Assembly: GCF_003343245.1 (NCBI RefSeq)
Contig: NZ_CP024901.1
Coordinates: 4,526,001 to 4,590,000, forward strand
Length of the DNA: 64,000 nucleotides
From: Photorhabdus laumondii subsp. laumondii
GTDB lineage: Bacteria > Pseudomonadota > Gammaproteobacteria > Enterobacterales > Enterobacteriaceae
Direction: 5' to 3'
This document shows, piece after piece, positions 52,704 to 63,635 of the stretch (positions are counted from its first letter, which is position 1; each line of letters begins with the position of its first letter). The position numbers and the translations under genes are program-made. The notes beneath the pieces were generated by a model. That model worked only from the letters and a program-made list of their open reading frames with translations. It was not told the DNA's origin and searched no databases.

Positions 52704-54464
52704 ATGTTGAAAACATGGAAAACACCGCTGGTAATAATATCCCTGCTCGTCTCGTCCCACCTTTATGCCGCTTCAGAACCGGCTGTTGAAGCCAAAAATG
52801 GTATGGTCGTTTCATCCCAACATCTTGCTTCACAAGTTGGTGTGGATATCCTCAAAATGGGTGGAAATGCGGTTGATGCAGCGGTTGCTGTTGGCTATGC
52901 CCAAGCCGTTGTCAATCCATGTTGTGGCAATATCGGTGGTGGTGGCTTTATGACAATTCATTTAACCGACGGTACCGATACTTTTATTAACTTCCGCGAA
53001 ACCGCGCCAAGTGCAGCAAGTGCCGATATGTATCTGGATAAAGAAGGGAATGTTATTAAAGGAGCCAGTTTATATGGCTACCGCGCGGCGGGTGTGCCCG
53101 GAACCGTGATGGGGTTAGACAGCACCCTAAAAAAATATGGCAAGTTGAGCCGTGAACAAGTCATGGCCCCTGCAATTAAGCTGGCACGAGAAGGCTTTAT
53201 ACTGGCCCGTGCAGATACCGATATTCTGGACACCACAATCAAGCGTTTCCGCAAAGATCCAGAAGCAGCTCGTATCTTCCTACGTAAAGATGGCTCTCCT
53301 TATCAACCAGGAGATAGATTAATACAAACCGATCTGGCAAATACGTTAGAATTAATTGCTAAAAAAGGGCAAGACGCTTTTTATCACGGAAATATTCCTA
53401 AACTGGTCGCCGAAGCCGCTAAAAAATCCGGCGGCATTATTACCGAAGCTGATTTTGCCAATTATAAAATTTCAGAAACAACCCCCGTCACCTGTCACTA
53501 TCGCGGTTATAAATTTATCTCTTCCCCGCCGCCAAGTTCAGGCGGAGTAACCATGTGTGAAATTCTGAATATTTTGGAAGGTTATAACCTCAAAGAAATG
53601 GGATTCAACTCGGCTGATTATATTCACACATTGACAGAAGCCATGCGCCATGCCTACATGGACAGAAATACTTACCTTGGTGATCCAGAATTTATTAAAA
53701 ATCCAATCGATCACTTACTGAGTAAACACTATGCTGAATCTCTACGTAAAAAAATAGAGCCAGGTAAAGCAACATTATCGGAGAATATTCAGCCGGGTAT
53801 TGGACCCCATGAGAAGCCAGAAACCACACACTACTCCATTGTCGACAAAGAAGGTAATGCAGTTTCAACTACCTATACTATCAATGGACTTTTTGGTGCT
53901 GTCGTCATCGCCCCCGGAACAGGTTTCTTCCTCAATGATGAGATGGATGATTTCACCACTAAAATTGGTGAAAAGAATCTTTATGGTCTCATTCAAGGTG
54001 CGACTAACTCTATTGCCCCCGGTAAGCGCCCACTATCCTCAATGAGCCCGACACTTGTCACAAAAGACAATAAGACATTCCTTGTTCTGGGCTCACCCGG
54101 CGGCTCCCGTATTATCTCTATTACCTTGCAAACCGCCTTAAACATTATTGATCACGGTATGTCTCCTCAAGAAGCGGTCAATAGCCCCCGTATTCATCAC
54201 CAATGGTTACCCGATGAAGTTTATTATGAGCAACGTGGTATTTCTAAAGACTCGTTGAATTTGCTAGAAAAAATGGGATATAAAATGGTGGAGCAGATAC
54301 CATGGGGCGCGGCTGAAGTGATTATGGTCGGTTTACCTAAAACCACTAGCACTTCAGCTAAGTCTTCAGGCAATGATGCCACCGTATCTGGTCAAGTTCG
54401 TGAAAACCATCTTTATGGTGCCAATGATGTCCGACGCCCGGCTGGTGCGGCTATTGGCTACTAA
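52704..54464 (+). CDS. ggt: Gamma-glutamyltranspeptidase precursor
   Basis: A 586-residue periplasmic N-terminal-nucleophile hydrolase (E. coli 580) that cleaves glutathione and gamma-glutamyl compounds. A signal peptide (MLKTWKTPLVIISLLVSSHL, cut near YAA-SEP) directs export. Autocleavage should occur before T375 in ETTHYSIVDKEGNA, giving large and small subunits. The substrate-binding loop PGKRPLSSMSPTLV and GSPGGSRIIS are intact. AGGAG lies 10 nt before the ATG. It is not at this locus in E. coli. Released glutamate and cysteinyl-glycine would be salvaged. Confidence 0.97.
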   Translation: MLKTWKTPLVIISLLVSSHLYAASEPAVEAKNGMVVSSQHLASQVGVDILKMGGNAVDAAVAVGYAQAVVNPCCGNIGGGGFMTIHLTDGTDTFINFRETAPSAASADMYLDKEGNVIKGASLYGYRAAGVPGTVMGLDSTLKKYGKLSREQVMAPAIKLAREGFILARADTDILDTTIKRFRKDPEAARIFLRKDGSPYQPGDRLIQTDLANTLELIAKKGQDAFYHGNIPKLVAEAAKKSGGIITEADFANYKISETTPVTCHYRGYKFISSPPPSSGGVTMCEILNILEGYNLKEMGFNSADYIHTLTEAMRHAYMDRNTYLGDPEFIKNPIDHLLSKHYAESLRKKIEPGKATLSENIQPGIGPHEKPETTHYSIVDKEGNAVSTTYTINGLFGAVVIAPGTGFFLNDEMDDFTTKIGEKNLYGLIQGATNSIAPGKRPLSSMSPTLVTKDNKTFLVLGSPGGSRIISITLQTALNIIDHGMSPQEAVNSPRIHHQWLPDEVYYEQRGISKDSLNLLEKMGYKMVEQIPWGAAEVIMVGLPKTTSTSAKSSGNDATVSGQVRENHLYGANDVRRPAGAAIGY

Positions 54465-54507
54465 TGACCAACAGCTAAAAAAATAGCTAATCTGTGTAGG
54501 CAATATC

Positions 54508-54542
54508 GGGATGGGATATCCTTTTTTCAGGAATCCCATCCC
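54508..54542. terminator. Bidirectional hairpin between ggt and brnQ
   Basis: GGGATGGGAT and ATCCCATCCC form a perfect 10-bp stem across a 15-nt loop containing a T run. It lies between the two convergent stop codons. Confidence 0.7.
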
Positions 54543-54594
54543 ATGCTTTCCCTGAACATCTGACGATGGCAAACAGTCAGAGAAACAAACATCA

Positions 54595-55926
54595 TCACTG
54601 ATGCATTTGAGTCTCACGGGTACCTGAACGCCCTAAAACACGGTCATAAATACCAGCCACAACTAAAACCAACAGGGATGGTGCTAGCCAAGCCAATCCT
54701 TGATCCGCCAGTGGTAAACGCGTTGCCCAGTTTGGTAACAAATAAACTAATACTTCGGATGACTTAATCGCATCCAAAATACCAAATATCAGACTAACTA
54801 ACATTACCGGAGCCAAAATACGAGTAAAATTGTGCCACCAGCACAGCGTAAAACTCAACACAATCAGAACGATACAAGGTGGATAAATAGCTGTCAGTAC
54901 CGGTATGGAAATCTTAATCAAATGACTCAAACCAAGGTTAGAAGTCAACATGGAGAATCCTCCAAGGATCAGAACCAATGAACGATAAGACAGGGGCAAA
55001 TAACGGCTGAAAAACTCAGCACATGCACAAGTTAATCCAACCGCAGTCACCATACAGGCAACAAAAATCAGCACAGCCAGGAAAACACTGCCAACACCAC
55101 CAAAAGTATGATGAACATAGGCATGCAAAATGACCGCACCATTTTCTGCATGAGGCACTAACGATCCACTGCCAGCCCCCAACTTGAACAGGGAAAGATA
55201 AACCAGTATCAGACCAAAGCCGGCAATAAAACCTGCCCACATTGCATAACGAGTTAATAATGAAGATGAGGCAACGCCTCTTGAACGCGCAGCGTTAACA
55301 ATAACAATCCCAAACACCATCGCTCCCAGCGTATCCATTGTCAGATAACCATTGACGAAACCACTGGAGAATGGGATTTGCTGATAAACATCAATCGCGG
55401 GAATTGAATCACCGGCTGGCCAAAGTAAAGCAGCAACACCAAGTATACCTAACGCCAACATCTTGATGGGTGCTAACACATGCCCGACAGTATCAAGCAA
55501 ACGGCCTGGGTAAAGGGAAACAGCAATTACCAGAACAAAATAAATAAGACTGTAGATAAACAGGGATAACTCGCTGGTACTGGTAAGCGGGGCGATGCCT
55601 ACCTCAAAAGAGACCGTTGCGGTCCGTGGGATAGCGAATAAAGGACCAACAGCCAAATAACAAACTGTCGCCAGCAGCAAACCAGCAACTCGACCAATAG
55701 GTGAACTCAGCTCTTCAATACCACCGCCAACTTTTGCCAATGCGATGATTGTAATGACGGGTAAACCAACCGCAGTCGCTAGAAAGCCTAGTGCTGCTAA
55801 CCAAACATATTCACCTGATTGTAACCCCACCATAGGGGGAAAAATAATATTTCCCGCCCCGACAAACAGAGCAAAAGTCATAAACCCTAATGCCCAAATA
55901 TCCTTAGATGATAAACGATGTGTCAT
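54595..55926 (-). CDS. brnQ: Branched-chain amino acid transporter BrnQ
   Basis: A 443-residue cation-coupled carrier for Leu, Ile and Val (E. coli 439), with 12 membrane helices. The conserved start [20 protein letters not shown] and the [15 protein letters not shown] block are intact. The start at 55926 matches E. coli, though its ribosome site is weak. An in-frame extension of 24 codons is possible but not conserved. It lies downstream of phoR, as in E. coli; the 350-bp gap implies its own promoter. Confidence 0.95.
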   Translation of the reverse strand: MTHRLSSKDIWALGFMTFALFVGAGNIIFPPMVGLQSGEYVWLAALGFLATAVGLPVITIIALAKVGGGIEELSSPIGRVAGLLLATVCYLAVGPLFAIPRTATVSFEVGIAPLTSTSELSLFIYSLIYFVLVIAVSLYPGRLLDTVGHVLAPIKMLALGILGVAALLWPAGDSIPAIDVYQQIPFSSGFVNGYLTMDTLGAMVFGIVIVNAARSRGVASSSLLTRYAMWAGFIAGFGLILVYLSLFKLGAGSGSLVPHAENGAVILHAYVHHTFGGVGSVFLAVLIFVACMVTAVGLTCACAEFFSRYLPLSYRSLVLILGGFSMLTSNLGLSHLIKISIPVLTAIYPPCIVLIVLSFTLCWWHNFTRILAPVMLVSLIFGILDAIKSSEVLVYLLPNWATRLPLADQGLAWLAPSLLVLVVAGIYDRVLGRSGTRETQMHQ

Positions 55927-56276
55927 AATGATTATTAATGTTTTGTTACCATATTTAATGGCCTGAATAATATAAATATCATCAACAGTTAAGCCCATAT
56001 TGACAATATTGAACCCTAATTTAACGATTTATTATCAAAACAATATTCACCAGGTATCTGTTGAAGACAGATTATAGTGACCATGATAGATAGAATCGCC
56101 AACAACTGCCCACAAGTAAAACTTTTATAGTGCCAGAAGGCAATAGATAAACCAGAATGCAGAAGTATATGCCGCACTCTTTTTCAAAACTAGTGATTGC
56201 TGTTAGCTATCATTGAATAAACACTATATGATTTGCGTTTTTTTTAACCTGAAAAAATAATAATCAATTACGAAGA
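55927..56276. promoter_or_regulatory. phoR-brnQ intergenic region
   Basis: This 350-bp AT-rich gap should contain the phoR transcript end and the brnQ promoter. I see no strong terminator stem, no repeat and no credible gene. An in-frame extension of brnQ reaches 55998 but lacks homology. Confidence 0.4.
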
Positions 56277-57617
56277 TTAATTATTACTGTTAATCAAACT
56301 ATTCCTATCTCTTCTGCTGGTTATTTTGACAGGTACAATCAATCCGGCCGGAAAAGTAAAACTAAAGATCGTCCCTTTGCCTATTTCGCTGGAAACTTTA
56401 AGATGAGAATGGTGATGATGTAAGGCATGTTTAACAATCGCAAGACCAAGACCACTTCCTCCAGTTTGTCTGGAACGCGCTTTATCTACTCGATAAAAAC
56501 GTTCGGTCAAACGAGGTAGATGTTCAGCACTGATACCTTGCCCATTATCTTTCACTGTAAATTCAGCACCGTGGGAATTCTTTTTCCAACTGACATCAAT
56601 TTGAGTCCCTTTAGGAGTATGGTTAACCGCGTTATAAACCAAATTCGACATTGCACTGCGAAGCTGCTCTTCATTACCGAATACTTTTAGATCTTCACCA
56701 ATATCAAAATTAATCTTATAACATTCATTACCTAGCGCAATCGCTTCCTGACGCAATACTTTAAGCATCAAAGGCACATCAACGACTTCATTCATATCAA
56801 TTTGGGGAGCGACTTCAATTTTGGACAGTTGCAACAATTGTTTCACCAAACCGTCCAGCCTCCGGGTTTGTTCCTGCATCGTATTCAGCGCTTTCTTATT
56901 TAGCGAACTATCCTCTGCTGCCTGATCCTGCATCACTTCCAAATAACCCTGCAAGACGGTTAGAGGGGTACGCATTTCATGACTAACATTAGCAAAAAAG
57001 TCACGACGGGCATTTTCCAGTGTTCGCTTCTGAGTCACATCTCTGGCAACCATTAAGAACTGCCCCTCAGAATAAGGCATCACCCGGAACTCAACAACGA
57101 ACCCATTATTTAATTCAATGGATAAAGGGCGCGAAAAATCTCTGGAAAGGATATATCGGCTAAAATCAGGGTAGCGAAGTAAATTAAAAATATGCTGTCC
57201 ATTGTCTTCAGGCCAACGAAAACCAAGTAAATGTTGCGCTAAACGGTTACACCAGAAAATATTACCTTCCGTTGTCATCATCACAATAGCATCGGGTAAT
57301 GATTCCGCCCCGCTACGAAACCGTTTGATCAACAGCGCCAGCTCACGACGCCGCTTTCGATTCCGTTGCTGCATCTGGTGAATACCATAGAAAATTGGCT
57401 CCCACCCTCCTCTCCCCGACGGTGGCAACATACTGCGATCCAACCATAGCCAATTCGAAAGTTTCAGCAAGTTATAACCATGCCATATCAGCACCAAAAA
57501 TACCGAAACCAATAAACACCAGGACAAATGACCAATAAATATCGCCAGAATTAACGCAGGCAAACAAAAGAGAAACAGTTCTGAAACCAGTTTTTTCCAA
57601 GATAGACGTTCTAACAC
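56277..57617 (-). CDS. phoR: Phosphate regulon sensor kinase PhoR
   Basis: A 446-residue sensor histidine kinase (E. coli 431). Two N-terminal membrane helices (about 13-45), a charged linker, a PAS domain (about 100-195), then HisKA with phospho-acceptor H213 in [13 protein letters not shown]. The ATPase domain has the N-box ([14 protein letters not shown]), DNGQGIS and [10 protein letters not shown]. With the PstSCAB-PhoU complex it senses phosphate and phosphorylates PhoB. The start is GTG at 57617, 23 bp after the phoB stop. The C-terminus is about 15 residues longer than in E. coli. Confidence 0.97.
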   Translation of the reverse strand: MLERLSWKKLVSELFLFCLPALILAIFIGHLSWCLLVSVFLVLIWHGYNLLKLSNWLWLDRSMLPPSGRGGWEPIFYGIHQMQQRNRKRRRELALLIKRFRSGAESLPDAIVMMTTEGNIFWCNRLAQHLLGFRWPEDNGQHIFNLLRYPDFSRYILSRDFSRPLSIELNNGFVVEFRVMPYSEGQFLMVARDVTQKRTLENARRDFFANVSHEMRTPLTVLQGYLEVMQDQAAEDSSLNKKALNTMQEQTRRLDGLVKQLLQLSKIEVAPQIDMNEVVDVPLMLKVLRQEAIALGNECYKINFDIGEDLKVFGNEEQLRSAMSNLVYNAVNHTPKGTQIDVSWKKNSHGAEFTVKDNGQGISAEHLPRLTERFYRVDKARSRQTGGSGLGLAIVKHALHHHHSHLKVSSEIGKGTIFSFTFPAGLIVPVKITSRRDRNSLINSNN

Positions 57618-57640
57618 ATTAGATTCTCCGGTGCATGGAC

Positions 57641-58330
57641 TTAGTAACGGGTAGAAAAACGATAGCCCGTACCACGAACGGTCTGCACCATTTTATCATG
57701 GCCGCCAATCTCTAATACTTTACGTAAACGGCGAATATGAACATCAACAGTTCTATCTTCAACATAAACATTTGCTCCCCAAACATAATTAAGCAACTGT
57801 TCACGGCTATAGACTCGCTCAGGGTGAGTCATAAAGAAGTGCAGTAATTTAAATTCCGTCGGCCCCATATCCAGTGCTTTATCCCGGCTGGTCACCCGAT
57901 GGGACGTTGAATCCAAAACTAAACCATCCATTTCGATGATATCTTCCATGACCATCGGTGAAATACGCCGTAATACCGCTTTAACTCTGGCAACCAGCTC
58001 TTTAGGAGAGAAAGGCTTAGTGATATAGTCATCTGCCCCAACTTCGAGGCCACGCACCCGATCTTCCTCTTCACCACGGGCAGTCAACATCATCACCGGA
58101 ATATCGCGAATATTATTATTCCGTTTCATCTGCTTAATTATCTGCAAACCAGAACCACCGGGGAGCATCCAATCCAATAACACTAAATCAGGATAGGGTT
58201 CAGATAAACATGCCAACGCAGAATCATAATCCTCTGCTTCTACCGGCTGATACCCGTTTTTTTCCAGAACAAAACAGACCATCTCACGAATCGGAGCTTC
58301 ATCTTCAACTACCAGAATGCGTCTTGCCAT
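57641..58330 (-). CDS. phoB: Phosphate regulon response regulator PhoB
   Basis: A 229-residue OmpR-type response regulator, as in E. coli. The receiver has the phospho-acceptor D53 in [10 protein letters not shown], with acidic E9/D10 and K105 in ITKPFSPKE. The winged-helix domain includes [13 protein letters not shown] and the recognition helix [15 protein letters not shown] Pho box for autoregulation is at 58511-58528. An ERIC element sits between that box and the ATG, leaving only 25 bp of other leader. Confidence 0.98.
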   Translation of the reverse strand: MARRILVVEDEAPIREMVCFVLEKNGYQPVEAEDYDSALACLSEPYPDLVLLDWMLPGGSGLQIIKQMKRNNNIRDIPVMMLTARGEEEDRVRGLEVGADDYITKPFSPKELVARVKAVLRRISPMVMEDIIEMDGLVLDSTSHRVTSRDKALDMGPTEFKLLHFFMTHPERVYSREQLLNYVWGANVYVEDRTVDVHIRRLRKVLEIGGHDKMVQTVRGTGYRFSTRY

Positions 58331-58355
58331 GATTAGTCCCGTTAATATATTGAGA

Positions 58356-58482
58356 TATACCCGTTATCCTTCAAGTTGCCTCTTTGTTGGCTGCACTCGC
58401 TCACCCCGGTCACATAGTTTGCTATGTTCCCGGGGATTCACTCCCTTGCCGCCGCGATTCATCTTGAAATCCATAGGGTATA
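58356..58482. repeat. ERIC element, canonical 127 bp, in the phoB leader
   Basis: Terminal TATACCC (58356) and GGGTATA (ending 58482) bound a 127-bp imperfect palindrome. It contains the ERIC core GCTCACCCCGGTCACATAG and CCCGGGGATTCACTCCCTTG. It is in the same orientation as the 118-bp copy at 13465. It lies between the phoB Pho box and start codon, so it should be transcribed as 5' leader. Confidence 0.95.
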
Positions 58483-58510
58483 AACGTTACTTAGTTTGAA
58501 AAAGCATTAT

Positions 58511-58528
58511 GCGTCAGTTTTATGACAA
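58511..58528 (-). promoter_or_regulatory. Pho box of phoB
   Basis: Minus-strand TTGTCATAAAACTGACGC matches the Pho box consensus CTGTCATAWAWCTGTCAY at most positions. It is followed by ATAATG, much as in E. coli phoB. It is about 180 bp before the phoB ATG because the ERIC element intervenes. Confidence 0.85.
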
Positions 58529-58716
58529 ATTTATGAAATCCTGCCTTGGTTATCTTCTCTCTGCAATCGATTTCGCAATAATTAATTTAACAATTGCCAT
58601 ATTTCATAATGAATGCGAAGCCGCTCGTAGATATATTCACGAAATCAGATTTAAAAGCGACATCCAAAATATAACGATTATAATCATGCTTCACTTTAAC
58701 CAATGACGGCGAAAAT

Positions 58717-59952
58717 ATGCGTATTATTCACACTTCGGACTGGCATCTTGGCCAATATTTTTTTACAAAAAGCCGGGCTGCTGAACATCAACATTTTCTG
58801 CGCTGGCTGATTAAACAGATTGAACATTATCAGGTCGATGCATTAATTGTTGCCGGAGATATATTTGACACGGGTTCACCACCTAGCTATGCCCGTGAAC
58901 TATATAATCGCTTTGTCGTTGAACTACAACCGACCGGTTGTCAGTTAATTAGCCTTGGTGGTAACCATGATTCAGTAGCAACATTAAATGAATCAAAAGA
59001 ACTCCTTTCCTGCCTGAATACCACCGTTATTGCTCACGCAGAAAAAGATCAACAAAAACAGATAAAAATACTCACCACCAAACAAGGCAATGCCGGTGCA
59101 ATTCTTTGTGCAGTCCCTTTTCTGCGGCCAAGAGATATTATGATCAGCCAGGCTGGTCAGTCAGGAGAACAAAAACAGCTCGTATTACAAGAAGCTATTG
59201 CAGAACATTATCATCGACTCTATCAGCAAGCGTGTGAATTACGTGATGAATTGAATTTACCCTTACCTATCATTGCTACCGGGCATCTGACGACCGTTGG
59301 CGCCACTGTTACAGATTCGGTGCGGGATATTTATATTGGTACATTGGATGCCTTCCCGGCGCAAGCTTTCCCGCCGGTAGACTATATTGCGCTTGGGCAT
59401 ATTCACCGGCCACAAATAGTGGCTAAATCTGAACATATTCGCTACAGCGGTTCCCCTATTCCTCTTAGTTTCGATGAAGTCGGGCAAGAGAAAAGTGTCT
59501 GTTTGGTGGAATTTACCCAAGACAAACTGGAATCCATCAAGCTTTTACCCATTCCGCAATATCAGCCCATGCAACTCATCAAGGGCAACCTGCAACACAT
59601 TGAACAACAGTTGCAAACTTTTAATGACTATCAAGGAGAGCAACCCGTCTGGCTGGATATTGAAGTTGCAACCCAAGATTACCTCCATGATATCCAGAAA
59701 AGGATTCGATCAATGGTTGCCGAGCTTCCTGTCGAAATCATTCTGCTACGACGTAGTAAAACACAACAACAAAATAGGCTAGCACAAGAAAACAGGGAAA
59801 CTCTGACAGAACTTAGCGTTAACGAGGTTTTTGCCCGACGGCTTGCACAATCAGCACTCGAAGATGAAGAACATAAAAAACGTCTGACCACCCTTTTCGA
59901 ACAAACACTGAACGATATCTATCAGGCTAAAAACAAGGAGGAGCAGGCATGA
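58717..59952 (+). CDS. sbcD: SbcCD nuclease subunit SbcD (Mre11-like)
   Basis: A 411-residue metallophosphoesterase nuclease (E. coli 400). Mn-binding motifs appear in order: [32 protein letters not shown] and LGHIHRPQ. With SbcC it cuts DNA hairpins and protein-blocked ends. The stop overlaps the sbcC start by 4 bp (ATGA). It is divergent from phoB, as in E. coli. Confidence 0.98.
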   Translation: MRIIHTSDWHLGQYFFTKSRAAEHQHFLRWLIKQIEHYQVDALIVAGDIFDTGSPPSYARELYNRFVVELQPTGCQLISLGGNHDSVATLNESKELLSCLNTTVIAHAEKDQQKQIKILTTKQGNAGAILCAVPFLRPRDIMISQAGQSGEQKQLVLQEAIAEHYHRLYQQACELRDELNLPLPIIATGHLTTVGATVTDSVRDIYIGTLDAFPAQAFPPVDYIALGHIHRPQIVAKSEHIRYSGSPIPLSFDEVGQEKSVCLVEFTQDKLESIKLLPIPQYQPMQLIKGNLQHIEQQLQTFNDYQGEQPVWLDIEVATQDYLHDIQKRIRSMVAELPVEIILLRRSKTQQQNRLAQENRETLTELSVNEVFARRLAQSALEDEEHKKRLTTLFEQTLNDIYQAKNKEEQA

Positions 59953-62900
59953 AAATTTTGAGTTTACGGCTAAAAAACATTAATTCATTACAAGGTGAAT
60001 GGAAAATTGATTTCACAGCAGAGCCGTTTGCCAGCAGTGGTTTGTTCGCCATAACCGGCCCGACCGGTGCGGGTAAAACCACCTTATTGGATGCGATCTG
60101 CCTTGCGCTTTATCACGAAACCCCACGCTTGACGATTTCTACCTCACAAAATGAGCTGATGACCCGACACACTGCGGAATCATTGGCTGAAGTAGAGTTT
60201 GAAGTGAAAGGTGTCGCTTACCGTGCTTTCTGGAGCCAACGGCGAGCGCGTAATCAACCCAATGGCAACCTGCAAGCCCCTAAAGTGGAACTCGCCCTTA
60301 GCAGCAGTGGTAAAATTCTGGCCGATAAAATCCAAGATAAGAAAGAAAAAATCATTGAAATTACTGGATTAGATTACGGCCGTTTCACCAAATCCATATT
60401 GCTATCCCAAGGAGATTTCGCGGCTTTCCTCAATGCTCAGCCAAACGAACGGGCTGATTTATTGGAAGAGTTAACCGGCACTGAAATTTACGGAATTTTA
60501 TCCCAACAAATTTACCAACAACATAAACAAGCACAATCAGTGCTGGATATTCTGCAAGCCAAAGCATCTACCATTGATTTGCTAACGGCAGAGCAGCATC
60601 AACAATATCTGGAACAACAGCAACAACTCACCCATGCAGAATCACAACTCAATCAGCAGATAAAAACAGTGCAACATTCGGCGCAATGGCTGACACGTGA
60701 AGAAGAACTTGAGCAACTCGTCACTGAAAATAACGCTATCTTACAGCAGGCAGAAAAAGCGCTTACTCATGCAGAGCCGCAACTGCAAAAACTGGCTAAC
60801 AGTGAACCCGCAGAAACACTGCGCCCATTGCTGGATGATAAAAACCGAACACAATATGAACATCAGAGAACCAGCAAACAGTTGGAAGAGATGCATCAGC
60901 AACTTCAACAACTGCAACAGACGCTCACACCGATACAGCAAAAGGTGGCTCATGCAGATTCTGCCAGAGCAGAGTATCAACAGCACCGGCAACAACAAGA
61001 AAAGCTGATAACAGAACAGGTGATTCCATTAGATCATCAAATTGCGGTACAGATTAAAGAGCTCAATCTTACTCAGCAACAAATCAACGAACAGAAAACG
61101 GTGCTTGAAAACCGTTGTCAACAATATGACACAGCAAATCAGCGCGCCTTATCATTCACCAATCAAAGAAAACAACTGGAAAACTATTTCGAACAACAAC
61201 CTTATCATCAATATTTCGGTGAAAAACTGGCTTTTTGGCAACACCAATTCTCGTGGCGGCAAGAACATCAACAACAAATTGACCACCAAACACAAAAAGT
61301 AGGCAAGCTCACTGCCGAAATCACGCAACTTAGCAATAACCTGAACAAACAAGGGGAAGACTTAAAACAACAAATTGAAAATAACCAACCGCTGGAACTG
61401 GCATTTGAACAGGCCAAGCAACAATTTTTTACTCTGCAAAAACAATATTCGCCAGAGAAATTAAAAAAACAATTAACTCAATATCAGGAACAGCTACCGC
61501 TGCAACATAAACTGGAGATCCTGTCGCCACAAATCTTACAATTACAAGCCGCTATTGCCAGTCATCATATTCGCTTACAACAACCGGAAAAATTATTAAA
61601 AGAATTTCCTGTTCAAATTGAATCCATCGATAAACAACTCTCAGACAAACAGCAACATTTATCCGATCTTACTCAACGTATTCAGTTAGAACAAAAGATT
61701 GTCAGTCTGGAAAAAGAGCGGGCACAGCTCAAGGAAGGTTCTCCTTGCCCACTATGCGGTGCTGAACATCATCCTGCAATTCAGGCTTATCAAAATATTG
61801 AACTGCCAAAATCAGAACAACGGTTAAAAGATTTACGCCAGCAATTTGAAGCGCTGCAAGCCACCAAAATATCATTGGTTAATAAAAAAGAGTTCCAACA
61901 GCAAGAATACGACCATATTTTACAAGAAATTACTGATGCTGAACCACGATTGAATATATTAACGCAACAATGGCAGGAAACTTGCGCAATATTACAGACC
62001 GAAATTTCTCTTTCAGATAAACCCGCTCTTGAACTATTTGTGCAACAAAACCAATCGGCTCATCGGCTTTGCCAAACTCAATTAACCGAATTTGAACTGG
62101 CAGAAAAAACGTACCAGAAAACAGAAAAAACAGTGACCGCTCATCAAGAATACGTTAAAGAAATTGAACGAAATATTGAACTGAGTAAGCATCAACACAA
62201 TATACTGAAAAAACAGTTATCTGAATTGCAACCAGAGATACAACAACAGCAGCATAAACTAACTGATGTCATCGAAAAAATGACGTCAGAATTACAGCAA
62301 TATAATTTATCCCTGCCAATGCTGAATGATACTGAAAACTGGCTGCAACAACGTAGAGAAGAGTGGCAGATATACCAAAACTGTCATGAAAACTGGCAAC
62401 AGATCCAAAAAGAAGAAGCGGTCATTCAAAATCAAATTGAATCATTGCATAAACAGAAAGAAGAATATCTCTCCCATCTAAATAGGCTTAATCAAACAGC
62501 TCAACAACAGAAACAGCAACTCGCAGAGACACAACAACAGCGCCAACAACTATTTGGTGAACAATCCGTTACGGAAATCACTCAGGCATTACAACAACAA
62601 TCTCAAAAGCTTGAGGAAATGCACAAACAAGCATTGTCACATCTGCAACAAGCGCAATCCAGCATCAACCAACTGACCGGTGCCATTCATGAGACAGAAA
62701 AAAACGATAACCAGTCTGAGCAACAAAAACAGCAGGCAGAACAGAATTTCAATGCTGCATTAGCAAAAAGCCCATTTGCCGATCAGCACGCCGTTGAATC
62801 AGCGCTGTTATCGCAAGAGCAACGTAAAGAATTGCGACAACTTAAAGAACAGCTTGAACAACAGCAGATACAAGCCAACGCCCTATGCCAGAAAGCAGCA

Positions 62901-63635
62901 GAAACCCTGCAACAACATCGGAAAAATCGCCCTGAGTTACTTAATCAATATACAAAATCACAACTGACCGAACAGTTGGAAAACATGACTGATGAGCTAA
63001 AAAGAAACACCTTACAACAAGGAGAGCTGAAAAACCTGCTTGGTAATGATGCAATACGCCGTCAACAGCAAAAATCCTTATTGGAAGAGATCAGCCATTG
63101 CCGACAAAATTATGATGACTGGAGTTATCTTAATAACCTGATTGGTTCGGCTGATGGTGCTAAATTCCGTCGCTTTGCTCAAGGATTAACACTGGATCAT
63201 TTGGTTCATCTCGCCAATCAACGGCTGAAAAAATTGCACGGACGCTACGATTTGCAACGTAAAAACAGTGATGGTCTTGAACTACAAGTGGTTGATACCT
63301 GGCAAGCCGATGCTATTCGTGATACCAAAACGCTTTCCGGTGGCGAAAGTTTTCTGGTCAGCCTCGCCCTGGCTTTAGCACTATCTGATTTAGTCAGCAA
63401 TAAAACCTGTATTGATTCACTGTTCCTGGATGAAGGCTTTGGCACACTTGATCCAGAAACCCTTGATATTGCTCTTGATGCACTGGATCATTTAAATGCT
63501 TCCGGTAAAACCATAGGTGTTATCAGCCACATTGAAGCTATGAAAGAACGGATACCTGTACAGATTAAGGTTAAAAAAATTAATGGGCTTGGGATAAGTA
63601 AACTCTCACCTGAGTTTCGTTATGATCAACAATAG
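59949..63635 (+). CDS. sbcC: SbcCD nuclease subunit SbcC (Rad50-like)
   Basis: A 1228-residue SMC-type ATPase, about 180 residues longer than E. coli SbcC (1048). Walker [14 protein letters not shown] is at residues 37-49. Long coiled coils on both sides flank the zinc hook C600-P-L-C603 ([12 protein letters not shown]). The C-terminal lobe has the signature [20 protein letters not shown] near 1130 and Walker [13 protein letters not shown] near 1160. The coiled coils are exceptionally rich in Gln (runs such as QQLQQLQQ). It opens and bridges DNA ends for SbcD. The extra length lies in the coiled coil, and both ATPase lobes are intact. Confidence 0.98.
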   Translation: MKILSLRLKNINSLQGEWKIDFTAEPFASSGLFAITGPTGAGKTTLLDAICLALYHETPRLTISTSQNELMTRHTAESLAEVEFEVKGVAYRAFWSQRRARNQPNGNLQAPKVELALSSSGKILADKIQDKKEKIIEITGLDYGRFTKSILLSQGDFAAFLNAQPNERADLLEELTGTEIYGILSQQIYQQHKQAQSVLDILQAKASTIDLLTAEQHQQYLEQQQQLTHAESQLNQQIKTVQHSAQWLTREEELEQLVTENNAILQQAEKALTHAEPQLQKLANSEPAETLRPLLDDKNRTQYEHQRTSKQLEEMHQQLQQLQQTLTPIQQKVAHADSARAEYQQHRQQQEKLITEQVIPLDHQIAVQIKELNLTQQQINEQKTVLENRCQQYDTANQRALSFTNQRKQLENYFEQQPYHQYFGEKLAFWQHQFSWRQEHQQQIDHQTQKVGKLTAEITQLSNNLNKQGEDLKQQIENNQPLELAFEQAKQQFFTLQKQYSPEKLKKQLTQYQEQLPLQHKLEILSPQILQLQAAIASHHIRLQQPEKLLKEFPVQIESIDKQLSDKQQHLSDLTQRIQLEQKIVSLEKERAQLKEGSPCPLCGAEHHPAIQAYQNIELPKSEQRLKDLRQQFEALQATKISLVNKKEFQQQEYDHILQEITDAEPRLNILTQQWQETCAILQTEISLSDKPALELFVQQNQSAHRLCQTQLTEFELAEKTYQKTEKTVTAHQEYVKEIERNIELSKHQHNILKKQLSELQPEIQQQQHKLTDVIEKMTSELQQYNLSLPMLNDTENWLQQRREEWQIYQNCHENWQQIQKEEAVIQNQIESLHKQKEEYLSHLNRLNQTAQQQKQQLAETQQQRQQLFGEQSVTEITQALQQQSQKLEEMHKQALSHLQQAQSSINQLTGAIHETEKNDNQSEQQKQQAEQNFNAALAKSPFADQHAVESALLSQEQRKELRQLKEQLEQQQIQANALCQKAAETLQQHRKNRPELLNQYTKSQLTEQLENMTDELKRNTLQQGELKNLLGNDAIRRQQQKSLLEEISHCRQNYDDWSYLNNLIGSADGAKFRRFAQGLTLDHLVHLANQRLKKLHGRYDLQRKNSDGLELQVVDTWQADAIRDTKTLSGGESFLVSLALALALSDLVSNKTCIDSLFLDEGFGTLDPETLDIALDALDHLNASGKTIGVISHIEAMKERIPVQIKVKKINGLGISKLSPEFRYDQQ

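Larger units (their letters stand above)
58331..58716. promoter_or_regulatory. phoB-sbcD divergent region
   Basis: This 386-bp gap carries the ERIC element (58356-58482), the phoB Pho box (58511-58528), and AT-rich DNA in which the sbcD promoter should lie. A frame at 58509-58706 reads forward but encodes nothing recognisable and overlaps the Pho box, so it is not called. Confidence 0.6.

Noticed and set aside
58509..58706. 65-codon frame between phoB and sbcD
   Set aside because: Overlaps the phoB Pho box, lacks homology and a ribosome site.
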